Positions 1-8,150 of a DNA stretch of 52,106 bases are shown one piece after another. Numbering within the stretch: the stretch's first letter is position 1; the number at the start of each line of letters is the position of its first letter. The position numbers and the translations under genes are program-made. Source of the stretch: Methanoregula sp. (GTDB lineage: Archaea > Halobacteriota > Methanomicrobia > Methanomicrobiales > Methanospirillaceae); contig NZ_JAJRCG010000019.1 in the NCBI RefSeq assembly GCF_028679125.1, forward strand, positions 1 through 52,106. The letters run 5' to 3'. A model generated the notes under the pieces. That model worked only from the letters and a program-made list of their open reading frames with translations. It was not told the DNA's origin and did not search any database.

Positions 1-1163
1 GTCCGGTTCAGGTCCTTGGCATAGAGTGCCAGTTCGAGACCGGTTGCCCACTGGACTGCGTTGGGCGTGACATTCTTGTCATAGATGTAGGGGACAATGC
101 CTGCGGCAGTCTCCATTTCGACATCCACATTGGTCCATTTCAGGTGGTTGAGGCCGTGGAGGTGGTGCTCGAACGGGCCGTCAGCGGTCATCGTGGTGGT
201 CTCGTCCAGGGTTACGCAGCCGAGATCGATGGTGATGTTCTTCTGTTTGTTGACGTAGTCCATGACCTCTTTTGCCTTGGAGCAGAAGTCCTTCCAGCCC
301 TCTCCGCCATAGGAGTGGAACTGGAGGTGGGTGGAGTGCAGGACCTGTTCGCGGCCGAACTTGTTGTGGGTCTTGACACCCTCCGCCAGCTTGAGGGATT
401 CGAGGGTGTCCGGGTAGTTACCGGGGTTGCCGAGATTATTCTGGTGGACGTGGATGGAGTGCGGGAGACCGAGGTACTCATTTGCCTCCATCAGGCCCTT
501 GATGATCTCACCGGGGGTGACATCGAAGTACGGGACCTGGTCGTTGAGGCTTAAGCAGTTGAGACCCCATGCCCATGCAGCGGTGCCACCGGGGTTGACG
601 AGCTTGACACCATAGCCTTTCGTGGTCTTGAGGAGCCAGGCAATATAGGCTGCGGTGTTCTCGACCTCGCCCTTCTTGATGTACTCCATGATGAACCAGT
701 TGTTGGCGAAGACCGGCAGTGCAGCTTCATCAATAATGGGGGTGTCATGGATCTCTTCGTGGGTGTGCGGGGCGAGGAGCGGGGGCATTGCTGCTTCCAT
801 GACGAAGGTATATCCCATACGGGCATAGTCGTACCCTGTCTTGAATACCGAGGGAATCGAGAATCCGGACTCCATGCGGTACCCGTTCTTCTGGGCCATC
901 CCGCTCATGCAGACGCCCGACCGGAGCTTGTCCTCCGGGCGCATCAGGCGGCCGGCATTGACCTTGGGGCCTGCCACGTGGGAGTGGACATCCACACCGC
1001 CGGCCATGACGATCTTACCCTTCGCATCGATGACCTTTGCAGAGGAGCCAACCTTGTCGACAATCTTGCCGTCCTTGATGGCAACATCGCCGACATCGCC
1101 GTCGATCTTCCGGGTCGGGTCGATGATAAACCCGCCCTTGACAATAATTTCACCTGATGACAT
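1..1163 (-). CDS. fwdA: Formylmethanofuran dehydrogenase subunit A (partial, C-terminus beyond left edge)
   Basis: The frame is open from the ATG at 1163 to the window edge, giving about 387 residues of a family that is usually about 570. Subunit A is an amidohydrolase with a dinuclear metal site that interconverts formate plus methanofuran and formylmethanofuran, behind the formate-producing subunit B. Visible signatures are the HxH motif in GGVDVHSHVAGPK, the likely carboxylated lysine in GYGVKLVNPGG, and histidine ligands in HSIHVHQNNLGNPGN and LHSTHLQFH. The start lies one base beyond the fwdB stop, so the genes are co-transcribed and probably translationally coupled. fwdC would be expected further left. 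The identification is firm. Confidence 0.96.
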   Translation of the reverse strand, partial: MSSGEIIVKGGFIIDPTRKIDGDVGDVAIKDGKIVDKVGSSAKVIDAKGKIVMAGGVDVHSHVAGPKVNAGRLMRPEDKLRSGVCMSGMAQKNGYRMESGFSIPSVFKTGYDYARMGYTFVMEAAMPPLLAPHTHEEIHDTPIIDEAALPVFANNWFIMEYIKKGEVENTAAYIAWLLKTTKGYGVKLVNPGGTAAWAWGLNCLSLNDQVPYFDVTPGEIIKGLMEANEYLGLPHSIHVHQNNLGNPGNYPDTLESLKLAEGVKTHNKFGREQVLHSTHLQFHSYGGEGWKDFCSKAKEVMDYVNKQKNITIDLGCVTLDETTTMTADGPFEHHLHGLNHLKWTNVDVEMETAAGIVPYIYDKNVTPNAVQWATGLELALYAKDLNR

Positions 1164-1164
1164 C

Positions 1165-2541
1165 TCAGATCACCGCCTCTGACTCGGGGTATCTCCGGTC
1201 TTCCTTTGCTGCAAGCCAGATGGGCTTGGTCTGGGTGAGTTCGCACATGCGCTCGTAGACCAGGTTGAAGAGTTCCTCGTCGCTTGGGACGCCGGGGAGT
1301 CCTTTGAGCACTGCCTTGAACTGGATCGGGACATTGTCCATACGGTAGACAACGCCCGGCTCATCGACACCGGCAATCCGGACCGGGATGTGGAGATCCG
1401 AGATCTCGCTTGCCATGTTGAAGTTCGGGTCGATGGTGATGAACGGGTGCTTCTTTAAGTGCTGGACCGGCTGGATCGGGAAGTGTGCTCCCGCATCGGC
1501 ACCGACATTGACAAAGCAGTCCACTTCGTCCCTCATCGCGAGGTCGACGGAGCTGGTCTCGCCCGGGTTCATGTGGGCGTGGGTGCCCTTGGAAAGGTCA
1601 ATACAGTACGGGAAGCCGAACTGCCATGCCCAGACCTGGCCGGGACCGGCGATATTGTAGTGGCCCCGCATTGCCATGATCGAGCACTTGGTGTGCTCGT
1701 TGAGGTCACGGGTCAGGCTGATTGCGGCATCGATGTTGTGGTTGCGGCCGTTCGTGTGGGTGCAGCCCATGCCGAAGAAGATCATGCAGAACCGTGCGTT
1801 CTTCATGATTTCCACAGACTTCTTGATCGTGTCGCGGGGGATACCTGCTACGGTCTCGGGGATGTCGAAGCCACGGAGCACGGTCCGGAACGCATCGAAG
1901 AGTTCGTAGTCGTGGCCCTGGTCGAGCATGAGGTGGATATCGGCGAGTTTTGCGGTATCGGTCTCACGCGGGTCGATGGAGAGAACGGTCCTCTGCATCT
2001 GTCCCTTCTGGGTGAAGTATCCGCGGGGGAAGATCGAGTACCGGGAGGTGTGGCGGGGGTGGGCGTGCATCGGGTTGCAGCCCCAGAAGACCACAACATC
2101 GGCACGGTTCTTTGCCTCACCGAGCGTGCAGCTCGGGTACCCGTTGTCGAAGATTGCAAGGAACGAGGGCCCGTGGCAGATGGTTGCACAGTTGTCGAGC
2201 ACCGCACCGGATTTTTCTGCAATACGGGCGACTGCGCTCATGCCTTCACAGTTGGTTGAGCCGAAGCCGTAAATGAGGGGCTTCTTCGCCGCGAGCATGG
2301 TCTTTGCCATGTAGTCGATAGCCTCGGTATAGGGAATCTCTTTCATGGTGCCATCGGGCTGGCGCATGCGCGGGAGTTTCGGGCGGGTCGGGTCGTTCGC
2401 ATGGTGGAACAGGTTGGTCCCGATGATACATGCATTGTGAACTTCGAGGACCTTGGTCTCGTCGTCCGAAATAAGAACTTCGAGGTCGTCGCAGGATGAA
2501 CCGCAGTACGGGCATCCGACACCTTTGATAAGCTTAGGCAT
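1165..2541 (-). CDS. fwdB: Formylmethanofuran dehydrogenase subunit B (molybdopterin catalytic subunit)
   Basis: 458 aa, a usual length. This is the tungsten/molybdenum bis-pterin subunit that reduces CO2 to formate in the first step of methanogenesis. The N-terminal [4Fe-4S] ligands are C10, C13 and C17 in GCPYCGSSCDD and C38 in HNACIIG. The metal ligand is C122 in ATICHGPSF, so this is the cysteine form and not the selenocysteine form. Sequence alone does not separate the W (Fwd) from the Mo (Fmd) isoenzyme. Two bases separate it from fwdD upstream and one base from fwdA downstream. MoeA and a MOT1 transporter a few kb away fit its cofactor need. Confidence 0.96.
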   Translation of the reverse strand: MPKLIKGVGCPYCGSSCDDLEVLISDDETKVLEVHNACIIGTNLFHHANDPTRPKLPRMRQPDGTMKEIPYTEAIDYMAKTMLAAKKPLIYGFGSTNCEGMSAVARIAEKSGAVLDNCATICHGPSFLAIFDNGYPSCTLGEAKNRADVVVFWGCNPMHAHPRHTSRYSIFPRGYFTQKGQMQRTVLSIDPRETDTAKLADIHLMLDQGHDYELFDAFRTVLRGFDIPETVAGIPRDTIKKSVEIMKNARFCMIFFGMGCTHTNGRNHNIDAAISLTRDLNEHTKCSIMAMRGHYNIAGPGQVWAWQFGFPYCIDLSKGTHAHMNPGETSSVDLAMRDEVDCFVNVGADAGAHFPIQPVQHLKKHPFITIDPNFNMASEISDLHIPVRIAGVDEPGVVYRMDNVPIQFKAVLKGLPGVPSDEELFNLVYERMCELTQTKPIWLAAKEDRRYPESEAVI

Positions 2542-2543
2542 TG

Positions 2544-2954
2544 TTAGTTCCCTCCTTTCCAGAGGCCTACAGCACCCTGAACGAGGTTAAGGGCGGTTTT
2601 CAGTTTCTCTTCCGGTGCGGGTTCGATGGTGACCGGGAATCCGCTGTACTGGGGAGTGCCGGTGGACTGGGTCCGGGGCGGCACGACCTGGTTTGCCCAG
2701 ACACCCTGGCGGATGTGGGCAAGGCCGGGCGGGCAGTACTGGGTCGGCTCGATAGCCTTGACAATAACCGTGCCGCATTCGCTGGTGACACGCACGTTCG
2801 TATTTTTCAGGATACCGCCACGCTTCATGTCTTCAGGATTCATCTCGCAGATCGAGCAGGCGATGAAGTAGTTCGGGTTGGTTTTTCCCTGTTCCATCGC
2901 AGCGCCTTCCTCGATCGAACGCTGGGTAATCATGTTCAGGTGGATTTTTGCCAT
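2544..2954 (-). CDS. fwdD: Formylmethanofuran dehydrogenase subunit D
   Basis: 136 aa, matching the small molybdopterin-dinucleotide-binding subunit that completes the pterin pocket of FwdB. The start MAKIHLNMITQRSIEEGAAM and the segment GLAHIRQGVWANQVVPP are typical of FwdD/FmdD. It lies 15 bases after fwdG and 2 bases before fwdB in one operon. It contains a conserved-looking cysteine pair near residue 30 (FIACSICEMNPEDM). Confidence 0.93.
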   Translation of the reverse strand: MAKIHLNMITQRSIEEGAAMEQGKTNPNYFIACSICEMNPEDMKRGGILKNTNVRVTSECGTVIVKAIEPTQYCPPGLAHIRQGVWANQVVPPRTQSTGTPQYSGFPVTIEPAPEEKLKTALNLVQGAVGLWKGGN

Positions 2955-2969
2955 TCGTCCATCTCCAGG

Positions 2970-3233
2970 TTACATCTGTACCAGTGCGCTGGTCTCTCCC
3001 CTTCCTGAAAGGGTGATCACTTTGTACGGGCATGCTGCTACACACACGCCGCAGCCGGCACAGAGTTCGTTCTTCGCGTCAACGTTGACAGATTTGCCAT
3101 CCTTGACGGTATAGATCTTCTCGTTGGTTACCGGGTCGAGCGTATGAAGCTCGAGGGCATTGACCGGGCAGGCAACCACGCAGATGCCGCATCCGGTGCA
3201 ACGGTTCATGTTTACATGTACTGAAAACGCCAT
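2970..3233 (-). CDS. fwdG: Formylmethanofuran dehydrogenase subunit G (2x[4Fe-4S] ferredoxin)
   Basis: 87 aa from the ATG at 3233; a 5-codon longer start at 3248 is possible but lacks a better ribosome site. Two CxxCxxCxxxCP clusters are seen: CTGCGICVVACP near the N-terminus and CAGCGVCVAACP near the C-terminus. It should pass electrons to FwdB. It is the first gene of the visible fwdG-D-B-A order, so the promoter should lie in the AT-rich stretch at about 3240-3360. Confidence 0.9.
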   Translation of the reverse strand: MAFSVHVNMNRCTGCGICVVACPVNALELHTLDPVTNEKIYTVKDGKSVNVDAKNELCAGCGVCVAACPYKVITLSGRGETSALVQM

Positions 3234-3239
3234 GCACAT

Positions 3240-3360
3240 CACACACATAATAGTGTTAACTTTCTGTTATTTTTTGAATTGTAAATAAACATTGTTAAAG
3301 AGGATCGGTATTAATCACAATACATTAACCAAAAATTTTTGCATTTTAAATAAGTTAACA
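3240..3360 (-). promoter_or_regulatory. AT-rich upstream region of the fwd operon
   Basis: This stretch is markedly AT-rich against its surroundings and lies directly upstream of fwdG, so it should contain the TATA/BRE promoter of the operon. Several TATA-like runs occur (for example TTTAAATAAG at about 3345 and AAATAAACA at about 3282), and I cannot choose between them. This is placement by position and composition only. Confidence 0.4.
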
Positions 3361-3529
3361 AACGACGGAAATCAAAGGAGGGAAAACGAAAATCCACCCG
3401 TATTTGAGATCTCCGGACTGACCGGGCAGGATTGATTAATTCCTGCACAAGCTGAAGCCGGCCTTTGTTCCAGAGAGAAAAATTCCGCGACAGGATCATT
3501 GCTGGTGGATCCAATCCTGTGAAAACCCG

Positions 3530-3985
3530 GTCAATGGGGGGTATCCCGCATACCCCCCCTCCATCCAGAACCAGGCCCAACCCCCTTTTCACTTTTATAT
3601 TCCGACGTAAACACGGTTCATGAAAGCATCCGGAAACCCGCTGGTCACCGGATTTCCGGGTGCAAACGGGGGGGTATCAACCAGACCCCCCCTGGCATGG
3701 GGTGGGGGGGGTGATCGGTCTGGAAACCAACCGGGTGGGGGGGTCTCCCGGATACCCCCCTCCTCAAAACTGGGATGTACGCATTATTGCACGCGTTTTT
3801 CATGGGCTGCCCGGAGCAGGGTTCCGACGAAGCAGCCGGTATTGTCACCTACTCAAAACTGATCATGGGGGGGTCTGATCCGGCCAAAGGGGGGGAGGGG
3901 TATGCCGGATACCCCCCCACCCCCATGCAGGGGGGGTATGATCGGTTTGAAACAGAAAGGGGTGGGGGGGTATGGCTGGAACGTG
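3530..3985. repeat. Cluster of G-run/C-run repeats in a gene-free block (3250-4120)
   Basis: About 870 bases lack a convincing gene. Within them at least seven runs of six to eight G occur, often followed by TAT or TCT (near 3536, 3668, 3703, 3735, 3867, 3887, 3930 and 3966), with matching C-runs. One is a hairpin: GGGGGGTAT at 3536-3544, loop CCCGC, ATACCCCCC at 3550-3558. Longer units recur imperfectly: a G-run, then GATCGGTYTG, then GAAAC, then GGGTGGGGGGG (near 3703-3741 and 3930-3972). TCAAAACTG is also repeated (about 3764 and 3853). Open frames across the block look like by-products of the repeats. Confidence 0.75.
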
Positions 3986-4122
3986 GCCTTCACATCCTGC
4001 TTCCGGAAATAAATGCCATGTGCGAACATGAGCGTCCCTGTGTTCATGTTATACCGCCGGCACCCAGATGTTCTGCCTGCACGCGGCCCGGAGGATATAA
4101 AAAGGGATTGCCGGGATGGGGA

Positions 4123-4818
4123 TTAGAAATTCTTCAGGAGATCCTGGTAACCTGCCACCTGGTTCTGGGTGGCGGTGAGGATTCTTGCTGAGATCATCAC
4201 AGAGAGCTTGGGATCGATCTCCATCGCCTTCTGATAACTGGCCATCGCCTCCTTGTATGACTGCATTGACTCGTACTGGATTGCAGACGATGGCTGGTAA
4301 TTCGGGGAACTGAGCGGTACTGATAAGGCCTTTGCAGCGGCCTGGAGTTTCTTGTTCTCTTCGACCGACATGATCAGGTACGTATCCCCTTTCCGCATCC
4401 AGATCTTCGAATCCATTGGATTGACCGCGAGCGCGGCATCATAATAGGACAATGCTTCGTTCAGGCTACCCTGCCGGACCAGGCTGTCTCCCGCCCTCAT
4501 CAGTGCCGTGGTGTCGCTTCCATCCTGGGAAAGCACCTGCCGGTACACGGTTTCTGCCTCATTAACCCGCCCGGTTTTTATCAGCATCTCGCCCTTTTTC
4601 TTCAGGATAACGGCATCGGTAGCATTCACGCTGAGCGCATTATCATACATTGAGATGGCCAGCTCGGACTGGTTCATGATCGCAAAGGTGTCACCAAGAG
4701 AGACCTGGGCATCCCGTACAACCGTCTTCTCAGTCACCGCAGGTGCAACAGCGGGAAGAACAACAAAAATACCCACGATCGCCACTACCACCAGCAGTAT
4801 AATCCATTTCAGTTTCAT
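4123..4818 (-). CDS. Membrane-anchored TPR-repeat protein
   Basis: 231 aa. Residues 5-27 form one N-terminal membrane helix or uncleaved signal anchor (WIILLVVVAIVGIFVVLPAV). At least three TPR-like repeats follow, with the spaced A/Y/G pattern, for example AISMYDNALSVNATDAVILK and EALSYYDAALAVNPMDSKIW. A spacer (residues about 155-185) precedes another TPR-like unit (YKEAMASYQKAMEIDPKLS). The protein is probably an extracytoplasmic scaffold, and no enzymatic motif is visible. It stands alone on the minus strand, with the repeat block downstream and about 90 bases separating it from the sulfur-relay gene. Confidence 0.85.
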   Translation of the reverse strand: MKLKWIILLVVVAIVGIFVVLPAVAPAVTEKTVVRDAQVSLGDTFAIMNQSELAISMYDNALSVNATDAVILKKKGEMLIKTGRVNEAETVYRQVLSQDGSDTTALMRAGDSLVRQGSLNEALSYYDAALAVNPMDSKIWMRKGDTYLIMSVEENKKLQAAAKALSVPLSSPNYQPSSAIQYESMQSYKEAMASYQKAMEIDPKLSVMISARILTATQNQVAGYQDLLKNF

Positions 4819-4910
4819 TCAGTGTTCCCGCCCGGTCGTCCTGAGATGAGATGATCTACAAGGTTCGATGGGAAAATAAAATAAAGGTACGGGTGTGAAA
4901 TCCGGTCCGT

Positions 4911-6158
4911 TCAGAACACCAGCACCCGCTGGTGCTCTGCCTGCACGTTCCCCGGGGGATAGAACAGGATCTTACCCAGGCCCGGGTACCCGATATCCAG
5001 CACCGCATTCAGGTTCTTGTTCTTCGAGAGCCCGCGTTTCTGGAGAGAGGTCATGAGGACAAAGAAGTGGAGGTTCTCGCTCCCCGCCACCGCATTGATC
5101 ACATCCTGGATATTGAAGGTCATCGACTCCGCAGGGGTCCGGTGGCTCCCGGCAACCGAATATACGCCGTCTTCCAGGAATACCACCCGGGTGAGGACCC
5201 CCTGGTGGGCGCAGGCAACCGCAAACGATATGGCGCCATAGGCATGCTCCGAACTGTACGGGCTCCGGGTGACAAGGATCGTGACCGGCGGGGCGGTGCT
5301 TGTCTTCTCTGCCCGGTCAAAGGAGACCGCCGGCCCTTTCTTCGGGAACTGGATAGACCCGGAGTTCTCAGAAAGAATGACGTGGGGGCGCTCGAACCGG
5401 TCGATCATCGCGTTCATGTCCCGGATCCGGAACGACTTGACCGCGCACGTCGAGATCACCGTGCCCTCCCCGTCGTCCCACGTGCTGTACCCCCGGGCCG
5501 TTGCACACCGGTTGCAGGCGATAAACTGGCTGGTCAGCCCCTGTTTTGCTGCACGATCATGGAGATCCTCAATACCTCTGCCGATATTCTCGGACTCCAT
5601 GGGATTCTGGCCGGTATGGCCCATATGGATCCCGTCAAGGTACGCGTACAGTTCCGGGGACAGGCGGGCTTCGAGCCCGGCAGAGAGGTACTGGATGCCA
5701 TACCCTGCCGAGAGATGCATATACGGGGACTCGTTCTGGAGCCAGCCGATCGCATCGGGAAGGGGGGGCCGGTTCTGCCGGATAAGCCCCACGACATCAT
5801 TCCAGAATGATGGCTTGTTACCCGCTGCAAGGCCGTTGGTGTCGATCACCTGATCGGGATACTTCATCTTCAGCTGCTCGATCGATATCCCCCGGAGCGC
5901 CAGTTCCTGCCGATCGCAGACAACCCGGATGGCGGTCATGGAGAGAATAACCGACCAGACCTGCTGGGCCTCCGGCTCTTCCAGACTGTAGAGGGCGTCC
6001 CCCGTGACAAGAAACGTGAAGACCGGGCTTCCCGCAGGTGCACGGTGCATCAGGGTTTCCGGGTAGAGCTGGACAAAGAAGAACTTGAGGCACTCCTCGA
6101 TCCATGAGAGCCGTTCGATGGACTGGAGTCCGGAAATGAGGAAAAAATGCGTTGTCAT
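4911..6158 (-). CDS. Triple DsrE-like (TusBCD-type) sulfur-relay protein
   Basis: 415 aa, about three times a single DsrE domain (~120 aa). The third part (about 285-415: VTILVTRSPYSSEHAYGAIS, then FAVACAHQGV, then VFLEDGVYSV) is a clear DsrE/TusD-like fold. The middle part (about 125-270) has the same logic with ACNRCATARGY as a candidate persulfide-cysteine site. The N-terminal part (1-120) has a weaker match with CDRQELALRG. It may be a one-chain DsrEFH/TusBCD-like carrier. The start is 10 bases after the TusA-like gene stop, so the two form an operon, and the two families are known to exchange sulfur as persulfides. Domain edges are approximate and the middle domain is the least certain. 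Confidence 0.75.
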   Translation of the reverse strand: MTTHFFLISGLQSIERLSWIEECLKFFFVQLYPETLMHRAPAGSPVFTFLVTGDALYSLEEPEAQQVWSVILSMTAIRVVCDRQELALRGISIEQLKMKYPDQVIDTNGLAAGNKPSFWNDVVGLIRQNRPPLPDAIGWLQNESPYMHLSAGYGIQYLSAGLEARLSPELYAYLDGIHMGHTGQNPMESENIGRGIEDLHDRAAKQGLTSQFIACNRCATARGYSTWDDGEGTVISTCAVKSFRIRDMNAMIDRFERPHVILSENSGSIQFPKKGPAVSFDRAEKTSTAPPVTILVTRSPYSSEHAYGAISFAVACAHQGVLTRVVFLEDGVYSVAGSHRTPAESMTFNIQDVINAVAGSENLHFFVLMTSLQKRGLSKNKNLNAVLDIGYPGLGKILFYPPGNVQAEHQRVLVF

Positions 6159-6168
6159 GATGAGCCGG

Positions 6169-6411
6169 TCACGTGGGATGATGGTATTGTCGTGTCAGCG
6201 TGATCTCCCAACACCCGTCTGATGTTGTACGGGTCTCCAGGGTCAGCCCCTCTTCCCGTGCGATACGGGGGATAGAGGTTGTTACGGCGGGGAAATTATC
6301 GCAGGTAATGAATAATTCACCGGATTGCTTTAAAGCCTTTGCTTCTTTTCTCACAACCGTGAGGCAGTACGGGCTGGTCTTTCCGGAAATATCGATTCTC
6401 TTCTGGGTCAT
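6169..6411 (-). CDS. TusA/SirA-like sulfur carrier with a displaced cysteine
   Basis: 80 aa, the usual TusA length. The N-terminal strand-helix IDISGKTSPYCLTVVRKEAK aligns with the TusA consensus L-D-x-x-G-x-x-C-P-x-P. The canonical first cysteine is Ser here, and the only cysteine of the motif sits three positions later (SPYC). Another Cys lies in LFITCDNFPA and one in SDGCWEI. It is probably a variant sulfur carrier or regulator paired with the downstream triple-DsrE protein. Confidence 0.75.
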   Translation of the reverse strand: MTQKRIDISGKTSPYCLTVVRKEAKALKQSGELFITCDNFPAVTTSIPRIAREEGLTLETRTTSDGCWEITLTRQYHHPT

Positions 6412-6571
6412 GATCGGGAAACCCCTGCAGCCGGTCTTTATTATTAGATTCCTGTCATCGGCCCGGGTTTATAATTCCATCCCCCGGGAGGGAGGGACAT
6501 GATGATTCCTTGGATCCTCTCCAAGGGTAAAAGGTAAACGCAATAAGGAAGTATACGAAACATGATGAACC

Positions 6572-6748
6572 ATGAGTGACGAGAAGATCAGGAAGGCATT
6601 AGAAGAGGCCGGTATCAGCGAGAAGATCACCTGTCCGCAGGCATTCGCCATTGCAGAGAAGGCAAAGGTCTCCCGGAGTGCCGTCGGGGAGTACTGCACA
6701 AAGAACCGGATCAAGATCCGGGACTGCCAGCTGGGCTGCTTCAAATGA
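6572..6748 (+). CDS. Small HTH-like protein coupled to moeA
   Basis: 58 aa starting at the ATG at 6572. The sequence (start MSDEKIRKALEEAGISEKIT, middle CPQAFAIAEKAKVSRSAVGE, end CQLGCFK) looks like a compact winged-helix or HTH with A-x-A-x-x-x-x-V-S-x-x-x-V-G spacing. Four cysteines include a C-terminal C-x3-C pair. The stop overlaps the moeA start as ATGA, so translation is coupled. From memory, similar small proteins precede moeA in other methanogens; that could not be checked here. It may sense metal or pterin, or assist MoeA (inference). Confidence 0.72.
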   Translation: MSDEKIRKALEEAGISEKITCPQAFAIAEKAKVSRSAVGEYCTKNRIKIRDCQLGCFK

Positions 6749-7953
6749 GCAGGTTTCTCACTGTCATTGCTGTAACCGATGCTGTTGCTGTAGCGGAGAA
6801 GATAGCACCTGCGCCAAAAATGGAAACTGTCCCTGTTGACCAGTGCGCCGGGCGCATACTGGCGCAGGATATTACAGCCGACACGGATATCCCCGGGTTT
6901 GACCGCTCGGTGGTGGACGGGTACGCGGTCAGGTCCTCGGATACTACCGGTGCAAGCGGTTCCTCACCGGCCCTCCTCCAGTGCGTGGGCCGGGTGATGA
7001 TGGGGGGTCGCGATTCGACTCTAGCCATCGGCAATACCGAATGTATATACATCCCGACCGGGGGATTTCTCCCCGCGGGAGCCGATGCGGCCGTTATGGT
7101 GGAATATACCGAGAAGGCCGGGGATACGATTCTTATCAAAAAACCGGCCTCCCATGGCGAGAACATCCTGCTGAAGGACGAGGATTTCCGGAAGGGCGAT
7201 ACGGTCTTTTTCAAGGGTCGTAAGATCACCCCCCAGGATGCTGGGGTCCTTGCAGCCTGCGGATGTGCAGCCGTACCCGTGGCGCAGAAACCCGTGGTCG
7301 GGATCATCTCGACCGGCAACGAACTGGTTCCGGCCTCGGTTGTACCCGAACCGGGACAGGTACGGGATGCAAACGGCCCCATGCTTGCGGCATGGCTGGC
7401 TGAATACGGGTGCATCCCCCGGCGCTATGGTATAATCCGTGACGATCGGGAGTCGTTCGAGATGATGATCGCAAAGGCCGTTCCCGAATGCGATCTCGTC
7501 CTCCTGTCAGGAGGCAGCTCCAAGGATGACCGCGACATGACCGCAGCGGTGATTGCTGCCAAAGGGGAGATACTGGTCCACGGGATCGCACTCGCCCCGG
7601 GCAAACCCACGATCATCGGAAAGATCGACGGGAAGCCGGTCTTCGGCCTGCCCGGCCACCCGGCTTCCGCATTCGTTGTCCTGATTGCGATTGTCCGCCC
7701 GCTGCTCGACAGGATGCTCGGGCAGAAGAGGCCGCTGCTCCGGTCCATCCCCGCCATTCTCGGGGTGAACATCCCGTCGCAGAGGGGACGGGAGGAGTAC
7801 GTCCGCGTTGTGGTTGATCAGGGTGTTGCAACCCCGCTCTTCGGTAAATCCGGGCTCCTGAACACGCTGGTGAAGAGCGACGGGCTCATCTGTATTCCGG
7901 CAGGGTACGAAGGGCTTGAGAAGGGGAGCAGGGTCGAAGTAATCCTCTGGTAA
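6745..7953 (+). CDS. moeA: Molybdopterin molybdenumtransferase MoeA
   Basis: 402 aa, full length. It inserts Mo or W into adenylylated molybdopterin. Signatures are DIPGFDRSVVDGYAVR (about 47-62), PTGGFLPAGADAAVMVEYTE, then VGIISTGNELV, LSGGSSKDDRDM and FGLPGHPAS (about 295-305) in the MPT-binding domain. The GG-S motif carries Lys where Gly is common. Its product is needed by FwdB at the left of the window. It is followed by a T-run at 7994-8000 and meets the MOT1 transporter gene tail to tail. Confidence 0.94.
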   Translation: MSRFLTVIAVTDAVAVAEKIAPAPKMETVPVDQCAGRILAQDITADTDIPGFDRSVVDGYAVRSSDTTGASGSSPALLQCVGRVMMGGRDSTLAIGNTECIYIPTGGFLPAGADAAVMVEYTEKAGDTILIKKPASHGENILLKDEDFRKGDTVFFKGRKITPQDAGVLAACGCAAVPVAQKPVVGIISTGNELVPASVVPEPGQVRDANGPMLAAWLAEYGCIPRRYGIIRDDRESFEMMIAKAVPECDLVLLSGGSSKDDRDMTAAVIAAKGEILVHGIALAPGKPTIIGKIDGKPVFGLPGHPASAFVVLIAIVRPLLDRMLGQKRPLLRSIPAILGVNIPSQRGREEYVRVVVDQGVATPLFGKSGLLNTLVKSDGLICIPAGYEGLEKGSRVEVILW

Positions 7954-7993
7954 TCAGGGGCCGGGATACCGTCCCGGATTCTCATTTTCCTGT

Positions 7994-8000
7994 CTTTTTT
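7994..8000 (+). terminator. T-run terminator after moeA
   Basis: TCTTTTTT lies about 40 bases after the moeA stop on the coding strand, which fits the T-tract type of archaeal termination. The rest of 7954-8150, between the convergent genes, holds a run of nine G near 8080 and no gene I can support. Confidence 0.45.
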
Positions 8001-8150
8001 ACCTGTGCGCTGACGGGATTTCCCGATGGCAGCCCGGGTGCGTTTCACTCACCAGGTACAGGGTTATTCCATTACGCCAAGGGGGGGGGAAACCGCCGGA
8101 AACCGAAAGGGGGACGTAAGCCAGGAACTCCCGGAGCTGTGGTTCACGGA

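Noticed and set aside
1459..2259. 266-codon + strand frame opposite fwdB
   Set aside because: Antisense shadow of a firmly identified gene; composition is that of a mirrored GC-rich coding strand.
3530..3985. CRISPR-like array in the G-run block
   Set aside because: Units are irregular in length and spacing, there are no constant-length spacers, and no cas gene is near.
3311..4191. Several 60-140 codon frames in the repeat block
   Set aside because: They are made of the G/C runs (poly-Gly/Pro) and have no ribosome sites.
7954..8150. Gene between moeA and the MOT1 transporter
   Set aside because: Short frames on both strands only, with a G-run; it reads as a convergent terminator region.
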